Assembly: GCA_015680685.1 (NCBI GenBank)
Contig: MNCI01017786.1
Coordinates: 53,114-117,113, forward strand
From: Gnetum montanum
Lineage: Eukaryota > Streptophyta > Gnetopsida > Gnetales > Gnetaceae
DNA: 64,000 nucleotides
Direction: 5' to 3'
The first letter of the stretch is position 1; every line of letters starts with the position of its first letter. Below, in pieces: positions 35,025 through 45,557 of the stretch. The notes under the pieces are model-generated. The model worked only from the letters and a program-made list of their open reading frames with translations. It did no database searches and was not told where the DNA came from. Both the position numbers and the translations under genes were made by a program.

Positions 35025-38000
35025 TAAACGACATTCAAGTCTGGAATGACGTTAAACTATCATGTCTGCAACGACATAAAACTAGCCACGATCAGAAATG
35101 GTCGGTCTACCAAGAAATCCACCCGTGTCACTTGAAACTTCCCTTGTTTACGCATGGCCCGAAATGGCCTTAAACTAGTGCATGTGGCCCAAAATGACCT
35201 TAAACTAGACCACTTGCCTACATTTTGTTTTTCTCACAAATTCAAGTTCATTGTTCGAATTTACGCTTGCATTGTCGTGTTATCAATAACAGTTTTCACA
35301 ATTATCCTTCGCTTATAATTACATTCCTACTTGCATTCCCACTTCGTGCATTACACTTAAACTACAAAACAAACCAAAAAATTTTACATTGCTGTATCGT
35401 GTTTACATTTAAACTCAAAATTCACAACAAAAAGTATGCAAAATATATATATATGTAGTTATATACAGTTAGACAAGTACAACAGTTAACTAATTCCATT
35501 CATCAGCTCAATACAACTCAAAGCAAAACATTCTGTTTACAATTCATGTAAAATTATGAGCCAGGATAGCTTCAAAGTTAAAATTAAACACCAGGGACGG
35601 GAGGGCTCTCCCCTTCAGACTCGTCGGCACCACGAGTCCCCACTCTACTGGGGCATCTTCTTAAACATCGCCATCACCTCGACCCTATGAAAGGAAAAAG
35701 AAACAATCAACACAAGAACAAAAGAGAAAACTCCCAAATATCATTCAACGAACAAAATTCACAACCACGAAATGCTTACCGTAGGAGACCCCCCTAAACC
35801 AAATTCCAATCGACGAAGAATTTCTTCCTCTGAGATGCTAGCCCAGTCAGTCCCATCGAGGCCTAGATCGACATTTGCCAAGGCCTTCCCCTTGTCAACT
35901 GCCGACCATGTGGGACGTTTCAAGGGAAATTCACCCACAGAGACCTCCCTAGAAGCAGTCGTAATTACTCTTGTGGGCGATTCCATCTCAACAGTGGTAT
36001 TCTTAGCAAAGGTATCAAATGTAGAACGTAGACCCAGACCCTCTACGAACATTTCAAGCTGATGCTTCTCTATAGATACTTCTTTTAATGATTTCTTGTA
36101 ATGGTGCTTGTGGTTCTTCTCATATTGACCCCACTTTCGCACCTTGGAAGCGAAAGCCTTCCAATCCTGACACTTGAGGTTTAGCAAATCTATTTGGGCC
36201 TTACGCTCTGCTAGTTTCCGAGTCAGTGATGCATGGTGATTTAGCAAGTTCCAATATCTAGTATAAGTGATCTTGGAAGTTCGCCAAGAACGATCACCTA
36301 TTAATCTGGCTGAGGCGAACTCATAACGAGCCTTAAGATCATCACGTTCAGCTGATAACTCGGAAACCTCTTTTTCCTTTGCCTGGATCTACAACCATAG
36401 TTGTTCAATGGAGCACCGAAAAGTCCAAAGAGATTTGGCGTTATGCACAAGACATTTCGCCACTTCGTCATAGACTTGTCTCGGTATCTGTTAAACTTAT
36501 GGCGATAGTGCAGGCAAGCTCTCAATACAAACGGTCTCAGACAGGTCCCACTTCAACTTAGCTCCTACACACACGAAAAGAATAGGCCTTAGATCTTAGA
36601 TGGCAAAAAAGAGCGTGAAACTCGAAGGTTGCAAAACACTTGAGACATCTATATCTATTTCAAGGTGGGCCTACTGAATGCGTTCAACCACCTCATTGAC
36701 GATACTAGTGACGAAATCCATTTTTCTTGGCATCTCGGTCCAAGTAACAGGAATTGTTTTAGGGGGAGCCACTATCATAGGCACTTCTAACCGCATCGTA
36801 GGAATCGTCCTTGTTTCAATATCTTCGTCTGGAAGCGATAAAAAATGTAAAATTAAAACCCCACATAATGGAAACAATGATTAACGAGGCAACACAATAA
36901 AACAAAAGGGAATATATTGGGTTCTCTGTCCCCTTCCCGGTTTGGAGGGTCACTAAGGTGCAATCTTTCCTTAAGGAAGCTATTGAACATTTCATCAACA
37001 CCATCTCGGTCATCGACTAGTTCTGTCTTCGTAGTGTCTTCCGCCAACTCTTTAGTCACTTCCACCTCATCTTTGCCAACCTCTTCCTCCTCAATTATTA
37101 AATCCGTTGGAATTTCCTCCTCCTCGATAATGGTTTGTAGCTTTTGTCTTCTCACTTCTCGAGTCAAGTCTGAAGACATTAGTTTCATGTAAGCAGTGAA
37201 AACGAAAAAAAAAATATAACAATGAATAAGACGAAAATGACAATACAATAAATGCATCAAGTTTACTTACCTCGAACAACCATTTTGAATCGTATTCGCT
37301 TCACCCTTGGCTCTTCCACAGTTGAGGCCACCTCTTTAGGGCATTCACGCTTCTGAATCTTCGATTTGGCTTTCCTGATGATCTCCTTGATTACCCGATC
37401 AGCCCTCTTAGCAGTATAGGGCACGTTGTTTGGTTCCAATCCCACACTATCACGTGTATGGATTGAAGTACCGGATGACCCCTCTGTTGTGATGAAAACC
37501 GATTCATCGATCCCCTCGGGTGCATCTTGAGACTCGGCCACCTCGAACAAATGGTTAATCCATGGGCGAGATAATTGAGTATGATCCTGCAAAACATATT
37601 TATTATCTGCACGAACCACCAGAAATTCGGCTAGGCAACATAGATAACTTGCGAAGAACGTGAAGGTAAAATGGGACTATGCCTCAACGTTTGATCGCAA
37701 TTGCACTATCTCCCTATGGAAACTAGACAACAAAAATTGGGCCCAATTATAACGCATCCCAATCTCTAAAATGGTCTGCATGATGCGCACAGCTTTCACC
37801 TCAAGACTCTTTACTTGAGACAGGGATTTAGGAAACACCCGTGCCCTAAACAGGGGATACAATTCATTAACTTCCACAACCTTTGATGTTCCTTGCATAG
37901 GGAACCCCTTAGAACCCTTGAGAATGCCCAACCAATCTTCTAGCTCACGCACCACATGGAGCTCTTTCTACACCCTGTCCAAAATCACGTTCACACCATC

Positions 38001-38756
38001 TGTTGGGATACCGAAGAGGTCTGAAAAGAACTCAGCTGACAAATGAAAAACTATTTTGACACCCTTAATACAAGTGCTATAGTAGGTGATAGAGTTGTTG
38101 AACGAATCAAAAATTCCAATCATTTTAGCTATAGAGATATCAGGGCTTGGGGTTGTAAATAACTCCATGAGGTTGGCATCATCCAAACAACGGACAATAG
38201 ACAGTGGGGCACTGGTACGCAACCATCATTGTGCCTTGCTGACCTCCCCAAATTTCATCGACAGGGTGCTCTCATTCCGCCTTGTCGTAACAGGGTCTCT
38301 GCCAGGGGGGACATTAACTGTAAACACAATTTAAAACCATAACACCAGTATGACAAATGTTGCAGCCAAAAAAACAGACTAAGGCGTCAAGGAAATATCA
38401 TCACTTAGCTTTAGTTGTGGGCTTTGAGGTGCTAGAACCCAAGTCAGTATCATGAGGGAAAATCGGTCCATTGCGTGACTAATCTCCATGCAGCCACCCT
38501 CGAGCCGTGCATTGTGCAAACGCCCTGGAAAACCGCTTATGGAAATGAACAATGTCACCCTTGGTTTGAGCTAATACAACTCCGCGGAGGGTGGGACCTG
38601 CCATGAAGGTCTCTAAAGCAATGTGAGCCAGTGCAAGTCCGTCATCATTGACGCATATCCCATCTTTGTCAACTTGGGGCCTGCAAAAGAATGGTTGTCA
38701 GAACAGGAGAAAACACTAAATGACAAAAATAGAAACGATAAACTAACCAACCTTAC

Positions 38757-39206
38757 CTCTCTACCCTGTACATCATGCCCGAAGGGTTCTAAAATAATGT
38801 ATGCGCACGCACAGCCAAAAACAAGGTGTTATTGAGATAGTGAGGCCCACGTGGCAATAAGTCCCACATGCGCGATAACGGACGAGTAGATCTGGGCCCT
38901 CCAGAGGGACCATCCTCAATCGCAAGCGGTCCCTCATCAATGTCCACCATGAAAACCAGGATGCCGTTTGAAGATCCTGGCAACATTACTTCAAGCACGC
39001 TCCACGCTACTTGTTCGCTTAGGTGTGACCATATCACTACCTTGAATCTGTCTAGGATGAAGGCAAGGAACTCATAAGTCCCTTCCTTGAACCATACCCC
39101 ATTGTTATCAACAGTCAGATTAGGGGCAGGTTCGTTGGTATCAAGGGGCCCAAACCATGCCAGTACCCCAACCAGCTCAACCACTAGGAGGAAAGGCTCA
39201 GGATCC
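38757..39206 (-). other. FCP1-like domain exon of the antisense gene
   Basis: Exon 2 of the antisense gene. The order of blocks (hydrophobic strand ending in a degenerate DxDG-like loop, WFKEGTYEFLAFILDRF, KVVIWSHLSEQ, then ILVFMVD) follows the FCP1/NIF fold (vLDLDxxL ... RPgxxEFLxxxxxxFxVxIWSs ... LLFxWD). Both nucleophile Asp are missing, so enzyme activity is not expected. One TAG interrupts near 38789. The assignment is by eye. Confidence 0.42.
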
Positions 39207-39304
39207 CTGCAAATAACTAGAATGCCATGGTAAATCAGCTATACACGAAAATGAAATAGAGAAATGAAATTCCATGTTGAAGGCCAATACTTCGAAAAAA
39301 TTAC

Positions 39305-39835
39305 AAATTGTCTACACTCGGCATGCAGACCCTGCACGTTACCAAAAAACTGTTCACACTCGGCATACATACTACCAAAAAACTATTTAATTCGGCGTAC
39401 ACGCTACCAAAAAACTGTTTACACTCGGCTTACACGCTACTAAAAAACTATTTACACTCGGCGTACACGTTGCCAGAAAACCATTTACGCCCAGCATGCA
39501 GACCCTGCATGCTGCGAAAATTGTTTACGCCTAGCGTGCAGACCCTGCATGTTGCAAAAAAACTATTTACGCTCAGCATGCAGACTCTGCACGCTGCGAA
39601 AACTATCTACGCCTAGCGTGCAGACCCTGCACGCCGTGAAAAAATGTTTACACTCAACGTGCAGACCCTGCATGCTGCGAAAACTATCTACGCCCAACGT
39701 GCAGACCCTGCACACTGCGAAAACTGTCTACGCCTAGCGTGCAGACCCTGCAATCTGTGAGAAAACTGTTTACGCTCAACGTGCAGACTCTGTACGCTGC
39801 CAAAACTCTCTACGCCCAGATAACAAATACAAATG
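39305..39835 (-). repeat. Minisatellite inside intron 1 of the antisense gene
   Basis: About 13 units of 33-42 bp built on TACGCCCAGCGTGCAGACCC, TGCACGCTGCGAAAACTRT and shorter variants. It lies wholly within the 662-bp first intron (39868-39207), so it does not disturb the reading frame. The words match those of the LTR and leader repeats of B. Confidence 0.88.
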
Positions 39836-40204
39836 AAAGAAATTAACTGAGGTAAGATTAGAGCCTACCTATGTGCCGATCCAGGCCACGATGGAATCCT
39901 AGGCCTATGAAAACACTACAGCATGGCCTCACTTTCCTCCGTGAAAGTCAAGCCGAGCCCCTTCCTCCCCTAGCCTTCTACCTCCTTGCCCTTGCCCATT
40001 CTGGCATCCTGTACACTAGATCTCACAGGTTTACATTGGGGTTTGAGCCTGCATGCCGAGTTGAATCCTTCATGCTGGGGTTTGCTACTCTACGCTCATG
40101 TTGGGGTTTGTTGCTTTACACTCACGCTGGGGTTTGCTGCTCTACGCTCACGCTGCAGCTTAGGTGTATGCTCACACTGCAACTTAGGTTCACGCTCACG
40201 CCCG

Positions 40205-40222
40205 CCACCATATATATAGCGC
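40205..40222 (-). promoter_or_regulatory. TATA box of the antisense gene
   Basis: The minus strand reads CGCTATATATATGGTGG, a strong TATA element about 210 bp upstream of the ATG at 39999. The intervening leader carries short TACGCT-type repeats. It points away from RT and toward the antisense exons. Confidence 0.6.
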
Positions 40223-40429
40223 CGAGTTGACCCCGCTTCCACCACCATCGCCTTTTAATATTTTATTAGTTTTAATCAAAATTGTTTAAAGTACAAAGTA
40301 CGGAAAAATGCAAAAAAAGATAACGAGATAATGAACACTACCACATACCATATTCCTTGACGAAGCAATCTCGGTTGTCTACACTGAACATTCTGGCGCA
40401 AACTCTTCGGTACAGATCATACATCAACT

Positions 40430-40610
40430 AGGCATCATCAAATTACAAGCATGGCCAAGTAAGGCCTTAAACTGCTCCATACGGCCTGGTAAGGCCTTAA
40501 ACTGCCACATTCAGCCTAGTAAGGCCCTAAACTGCCACATTCGACCTGGTAAGGCCTTAAATTGCCACATTTGGCCTAGTAAGGCCTTAAACTTCCATGC
40601 ATCCTGGTAC
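40430..40610 (+). repeat. AAGGCCTTAAACTGCC tandem repeats
   Basis: Five units of about 32-33 bp on GCCTGGTAAGGCCTTAAACT. Related units (TGGCCTTAAACTAG) occur at 35155-35215 on the far side of the antisense gene, and looser ones at 44260-44590 after integrase. Confidence 0.85.
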
Positions 40611-40708
40611 AATGACAAAACCACCGCCGCATACGTACACATGATTTACGTTGCCTTGGAACACGTAACAACCACTACTAGCTCACTCTGCCCTCTGTTT
40701 ATTAACAG

Positions 40709-42190
40709 GAGCAAGCCCGATGGATTACCAGCATCTATTCACACCATTGACCATCAAGGGACCATACGGAAAGATCACAAGAGAAATCGACATAAATTCC
40801 ATCAACCTAGGTCTGCCAATAGACGACACAGTCATAGCTTCAACACAACAAACGTTAGACAGCTACAAAGGTATGACAAAATCCCTCGACATAGAAGCTG
40901 ATTGCATCACTGAAGACCCTTTGACTGAAACCCCCATCGCTATGCCCAATGGTGACGTTAAGGTATTAAAATTGAGTACACTATTGCAACCTGAACTAGC
41001 CAGATACATAGAACATGTGCTCCGAGAAAACATAAAAGCATTCGCTTGGTCTTACATTGACATGCTCGGGTTAGATCCTCGAATCGTCCAACACAATATT
41101 ATACTTGATCCAAAGTTAAGGCCAGTAAAAAAAAAGCACAAAAGGTAAAGCCTGAGGTAGCGTTGGCAGTTTGCAATGAGATCACCAAACTCTATCAGGC
41201 AGGTTTTATTCGGGATGTTGACTACGCTGATTGGGTATCCAATATGGTCATTGTCCCAAAGAAGAATGGAAGCATTCGCCTATGCATTGACTTTCGGGAC
41301 CTCAATGTTGCGACCATAAAAGATGATTTCCCCCTACCCAGCATTGATCAACTTGTTGAATCAACCACTGGGCACGCACTGTTATCTTTTATGGATGGCT
41401 TCTCAGGATATAACCAGATACGCATTAACCCGGAGCATCAGCTCTAGACTACCTTTATGACACTGTGGGGTACCTTTTGTTACACAATGATACCATTCAG
41501 TCTCAAGAATGTTGGGGCCACGTATCAAAGGGCAATGACATTTTTTTTAGCGATTACATGCTGCATTCGCTCAATGATTATGTAGATGACATCGCAATTA
41601 AATCGAAAACACCAGAGCAACACATCCAAGATTTATATTTGATCCTAAAACGTTGCTTAAAATATGAACTTAGACTCAATCCAAAGAAATGTGTTTTCCG
41701 AGTAAAAATGGGCAAGATGCTAGGCTTCGTAGTGTTAGAAATAGGAATACGAGTGGACCTAGATAAAGTTAAAGCTGTTATCAATTTAAAACCACCAAGA
41801 AACATTACTGAACTTCGAGGTCTACAAGGCAGATTACAGTTCATCAGGCTTCATAGAAAAATTGACGGACAAGTTGAAGCCCATGAATCATTTGCAATGA
41901 AAGAACGTCCATTTTGAATGGACTCCACAATGCCAGGAAGCCTTCGACCACATTAAGACATCACTGGCTCAGCTACCAATAGTGTACCCTCCACAGAACA
42001 ATAAATCCTTCTACATCTATCTCGCCACGTCGGATTCGTCCATCGCTTCTATGCTTTGCCAGAAACGAGACGATGGGACTGAAGTCCCTGTTTATTATTT
42101 GAGCCATGCATTAGTGGCCCACGAAAAGAAGTACAACGAGGTAGAGAGGTCATGTTTAGCCCTTGCCTTTTCCCTAAAGAAATGACGACA
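40709..42190 (+). pseudogene. Element B reverse transcriptase and first RNase H
   Basis: It opens after the acceptor at 40708 (ATG at 40720). RT keeps AFAWSYIDMLGLDPRIVQHN (41040), VIVPKKNGSIRLCIDFRDLN (41250), FPLPSIDQLV, LLSFMDGFSGYNQIRI, the catalytic YVDDIAIKSK (41580) and KMLGFVV. RNase H follows from about 41935 in a shifted frame: YIYLATSDSSIASMLCQ, VYYLSHALVAHEKKYNEVER and then SCLALAF. Breaks lie at 41148, 41447-41470 and 41917. It is more intact than element A. Confidence 0.9.
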
Positions 42191-42419
42191 TTACCTCTTC
42201 CATAACCAAGTCAACATAATTTGCAAAAATAATGTGCTCAGGGCGATCACCGGTAACATTTACGAGTCAAGCAGAATAGCGCGTTGGAAAGCCATAATAG
42301 CCAAATTCGACCTACATTACATAGCGCAGTCATCAGTCAAGGGTCAAGCCATAACGAACTAACTGACTACATCACCAACACATGATCAAGCAACAATAGA
42401 GCCAGAGTTTCCAGACGAA

Positions 42420-43088
42420 AACGTGAGCGCGATAGCCATAGTTCCTGATGAGTATGAAGCTATTTTGAACTTTGATGGAGCATCCACCTCTCGAGGGGGG
42501 NNNNNNNNNNNNNNNNNNNNNNNNNNNNNNNNNNNNNNNNNNNNNNNNNNNNNNNNNNNNNNNNNNNNNNNNNNNNNNNNNNNNNNNNNNNNNNGACCCT
42601 TTGCTTACTGCTTCAACTTTCATTGTACCAACAACATAGCAGAATACGAAAGTCTCCTTAGGGGCCTTATGGCAGTAGTAGCTTCCAACATCACACGACT
42701 TGTGGTCAGGGGAGACTCACAACTGGTTTTAAACCAAGTCACACACATTTATACATGCAAAGAACAACATTTACAACCATACTGTGACTTAGCTAAACAC
42801 TTATTGAAGCAATTTGAAAACATGGATGTGCAAGATGTCTTTAGAAACGATAACACCATTGCAAATGCACTTGCCATGCTAGCTCTAAACATATCGCCTG
42901 ACATGTTCCATATGTTGCCAAGCTCTATAATCAGTTGTGCTAAACCCATAACTGATACTCTCGATGAATTACCAATTGCATCCATTAGTACAACACATCC
43001 AATAGAATGGGATGACGACATAAAAGAGTACCTTCTACACGGTGAAACACTGCAACATCTAACGAATGCACAAAAGGACATAGTATGA
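42420..43088 (+). pseudogene. Second, archaeal-type RNase H of element B
   Basis: After the connection region the frame reads LNFDGASTSRGG, a gap of unknown bases, NNIAEYESLLRGLMAVVA, LVVRGDSQLVLNQV and ANALAMLALNI. DGA, E and GDSQL are the catalytic signature of the extra RNase H that Tat-lineage elements carry downstream of the usual one. The frame stays open across the gap. Ends at TGA 43086-43088. Confidence 0.85.
42501..42594. other. Assembly gap (94 N)
   Basis: Run of N inside the second RNase H, right after a G-run (GAGGGGGG). The frame continues on both sides with this length. Confidence 0.99.
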
Positions 43089-43089
43089 A

Positions 43090-44246
43090 AACGTTCTCAA
43101 CAATATGCACTGATAGGGGACACATTGTGTCATCGATCCTATGAAGGCATACTGCTAACATGCGTTAGTAGCGCTGATGCCCGAACCATCGTTGAGAAAG
43201 TACATGATGGACTATGCGGAGGACACATAACACCTAAAGCAATGGCAATGAAAATAAGACATTTGGGCTATTATTGGCCACATATGGAGTATGACTATCT
43301 CTCCAAGGCTAAAACGTGCAGTATCTGTCAAAACCATAGAAATCTGATACATGTTCCACCAAATGAGTTGCATACAACGCAAATCACTTGGTCCTTTCAA
43401 AAGTGGGGGTTGGACCTTATCGGACCAATAACACCCTCATCTTCTGCAGGGCATAGCTTCATCATAATTGCGATAGAGTATTTCACGAAGTGGGTAGAAG
43501 CTATTCCCCTTAGAAAAACCACATCCAAACACATATGCAACTTCATTCTTGAAAACATTATGACCCGTTTTGGCATCCCCATAACCATCATCACTGATAA
43601 TGGGCTATAATTTAGCAGTGCCGAAACCAGAACTTTCTGTGAAAGCCTAGGGATCAAACATTCATTTTCATCCCCTTACTACCCTCAAAGAAATGGGCAA
43701 GCTGAGGCCACAAACAAAACCATCATTACAGTACTTAAAAAGATGCTTAACCAAAGCAAGAAAAGATGGCACGAGCAGCTGGTATACACGCTATGGGCTT
43801 ATCGTACTACACATCGGACTTCCATAGGTAAAATGCCATATAGTCTTATTTATGGTTCAAAAGCTGTTTTACCCTTGGAGCTACAGGTATCATTTTTAAG
43901 GATCACAGTCTTTGGACTCCTCGATGAAAGACAAAATAATGACCTACGGATTATTGATTTGGACTCGGTGGAGGAGGAACGTATACGTGTGCTCGATCGA
44001 ATTGAGTGGTACCAAAATTGACAATGACAACGCCATCGACACGATGTTCATAAGCGCCCTATCAAGGAGAGCGACCTTGTACTCAAAGCCATTCAGGAAC
44101 ACCCAGACAAATTCTCAGCAAATTGGGAAGGGCCCTACTTGGTGACCAAAGCGCACGACAACAGAGCATTCAAATTAGCTGACATGGAAGGGAATGAGCT
44201 TACAAATCCAACCAATCATTTGTTCTTGAAACCATTTCATGTTTAA
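43090..44246 (+). pseudogene. Element B integrase
   Basis: Zinc-binding N-terminus HDGLCGGHITPKAMAMKI and GYYWPHM, then KTCSICQNHRN. The catalytic core has WGLDLIGPITPSS, FTKWVEAIPLRKT, RFGIPITIITDNG (Asp present, 43590), PYYPQRNGQAEATNKTI and RWHEQLVYTLWAYRTTHRTS. The C-terminal region is split across two frames after 44021 and ends LKPFHV at TAA 44244-44246. One stop follows DNG at 43607. Otherwise this is the best preserved integrase in the window. Confidence 0.92.
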
Positions 44247-45503
44247 GCATGGATTCAGGTATGCGCTCGTCTTGACATCATGATGGTAAACTGATACCAT
44301 AACTCGTCCTGGCATCATGATGGTAAATTGATACCACAGCTCGTCCTGGCATCATGATGGTAAGCTAATACCACAGAATGTCCGCAATGACAATAAACTA
44401 GCATTCGTTCGGTACGACAGTAAACTGCCACAGTCACATTCGCCGGAGTCCACTAAGACTATAAACTGGTTGGCCTCTCTACAGTCCACCAAGACTAGAA
44501 ACTAGCAATGTACTGTCCGCCACGACGCTAAACGGGTAATGTCCAATGGGTTATGACATAAAACTAACCCAAGATAGTCTGCTATGGCTATAAATTGGCA
44601 ACCTCATCTCTAGTTGCTCGATCTGTGGCTGCATTCAAATTTCATCAGAGCCGCTACCTCGCTCGCCATCAGTCAGTCCTGACAACATTGCTACAATTCA
44701 TAAATAGTGCCTGCAATTTCATTTGTTGCCTTAATGTCATTAATGGCTATTCAAGTCTGAGCCTGCTTACTTACTCATGGTTTTCTTGTCTTCTTGGAGT
44801 TGTGTTTGCAGGATGACACTTAGAGGTGTTCGTACAAGAATGCACTTCGTCACAACAGCAAGGTAATACATTGTTCATAACACACGTGACAAGACTAATC
44901 AAGCTAGCCTGAAACATTGAACACACGGTCGCACACTGTACCACTCTTGAGCAGTCGCAATCCACAACATGGCATTTGAGCATGCATAAAAAAAACGCGG
45001 CCCTTCCCATATATGCCCTTGGCGGGAAGGCAGTTTCCGTGAAAGCAAATGTTTATGTCTCAAACGATCAAGTAACATCTCGTTGCATGGCTTTGGCTCT
45101 TTGCCAACAGGTTCCCTCGAAACATTAAATAAAGGCCCTATTTCTCCAAAGAACTCAACACTTCATCATGTGGCTTTGGTTGTGCCAACAAGTCCTCTTA
45201 AACACCAAGCAAGAGTCTTATGCCGCCAAAGGACGTACATATCATGTTTTGATCCCAAATCCGCTAAAAAATGGCTAGACAATGGCTATTGATAATGATA
45301 AGCATGACCTGCACACATACCCAGACACCCTCTTCACCACACACAAGCCCATGATCAGTTAGCAATCCCTACAGTTCCCACTTCCCTATCGAATACAAAT
45401 TTTATCTCCCCAATCCTATGTACTATTGAACATGGTACGATGACATCTAGCCAGGTGGCAAAGGACAATGCCTCTATCAAGTTGCTTGTGGTGTTTTGTA
45501 TTT
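44247..45503 (+). repeat. 3' untranslated region of element B with short repeats
   Basis: No coding frame. 44260-44380 holds about 45-bp units on TCGTCCTGGCATCATGATGG then TAAACTGATACCA. 44390-44590 holds looser ACTAGxxACTAGC and TAAACT units. 45075-45240 holds two roughly 85-bp copies starting CATGGCTTTGGCTCT and CATGTGGCTTTGGTTGTG. Confidence 0.7.
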
Positions 45504-45548
45504 CTTTGTTGATGCTTCTCGGGTCGATTCCTCCAAGCATCAACAAAG
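45504..45548 (+). other. 14-bp perfect hairpin at the 3' LTR border of element B
   Basis: CTTTGTTGATGCTT (45504-45517) and AAGCATCAACAAAG (45535-45548) are perfect inverted repeats with a 17-nt loop. The right arm overlaps the start of the polypurine tract. Confidence 0.85.
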
Positions 45549-45557
45549 AGGGGCCAA
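45545..45557 (+). other. Polypurine tract of element B
   Basis: AAAGAGGGGCCAA directly precedes the 3' LTR (TGAAACACC). Confidence 0.82.

Larger units (their letters stand above)
35661..39999 (-). pseudogene. Antisense eight-exon gene inside element B (1,033 codons, 11 stops)
   Basis: Reading the minus strand, exons are 39999-39869, 39206-38757, 38680-38405, 38298-37271, 37169-36954, 36828-36640, 36564-35780 and 35684-35661 (TAA). All seven introns are GT-AG with matching phase. The strongest sites are donors GTAAGG (38756), GTAAGT (37270) and GTAAGC (35779), and acceptors TTTGCAG or TTTCATAG. Total is 3,099 nt. Of the 11 premature stops most are TAG where CAG would fit. Exon 2 reads PFLLVVELVGVLA ... 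YEFLAFILDRFKVVIW ... ILVFMVD, resembling FCP1/NLI-interacting-factor phosphatases with the DxDxT nucleophile changed to ELVGV. Exon 4 reads FHLSAEFFSDLFGIPTDG ... RVFPKSLSQVKSLEVKAVRI, resembling the plant mobile/transposon-protein domain. Exon 5 is acidic. Exon 7 is heptad-like coiled coil (KEVSELSAERDDLKARYEFA). Function unknown. Confidence 0.72.
35025..40708 (+). other. Protease-to-RT intervening block of element B (Ogre-style intron candidate)
   Basis: 5.7 kb without any sense coding frame separates protease from RT. It ends in a strong splice acceptor, CTCTGTTTATTAACAG|GAGC (AG at 40707-40708), from which an open frame leads directly into RT. Ogre-type Tat elements are known to splice out an intron at exactly this junction. 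A matching donor near the protease end is not certain (GT candidates at about 34974-34995). The block contains a complete antisense gene. Confidence 0.5.

Noticed and set aside
42372-42623. Minus-strand frame spanning the N run
   Set aside because: Shadow of the second RNase H frame on the plus strand.
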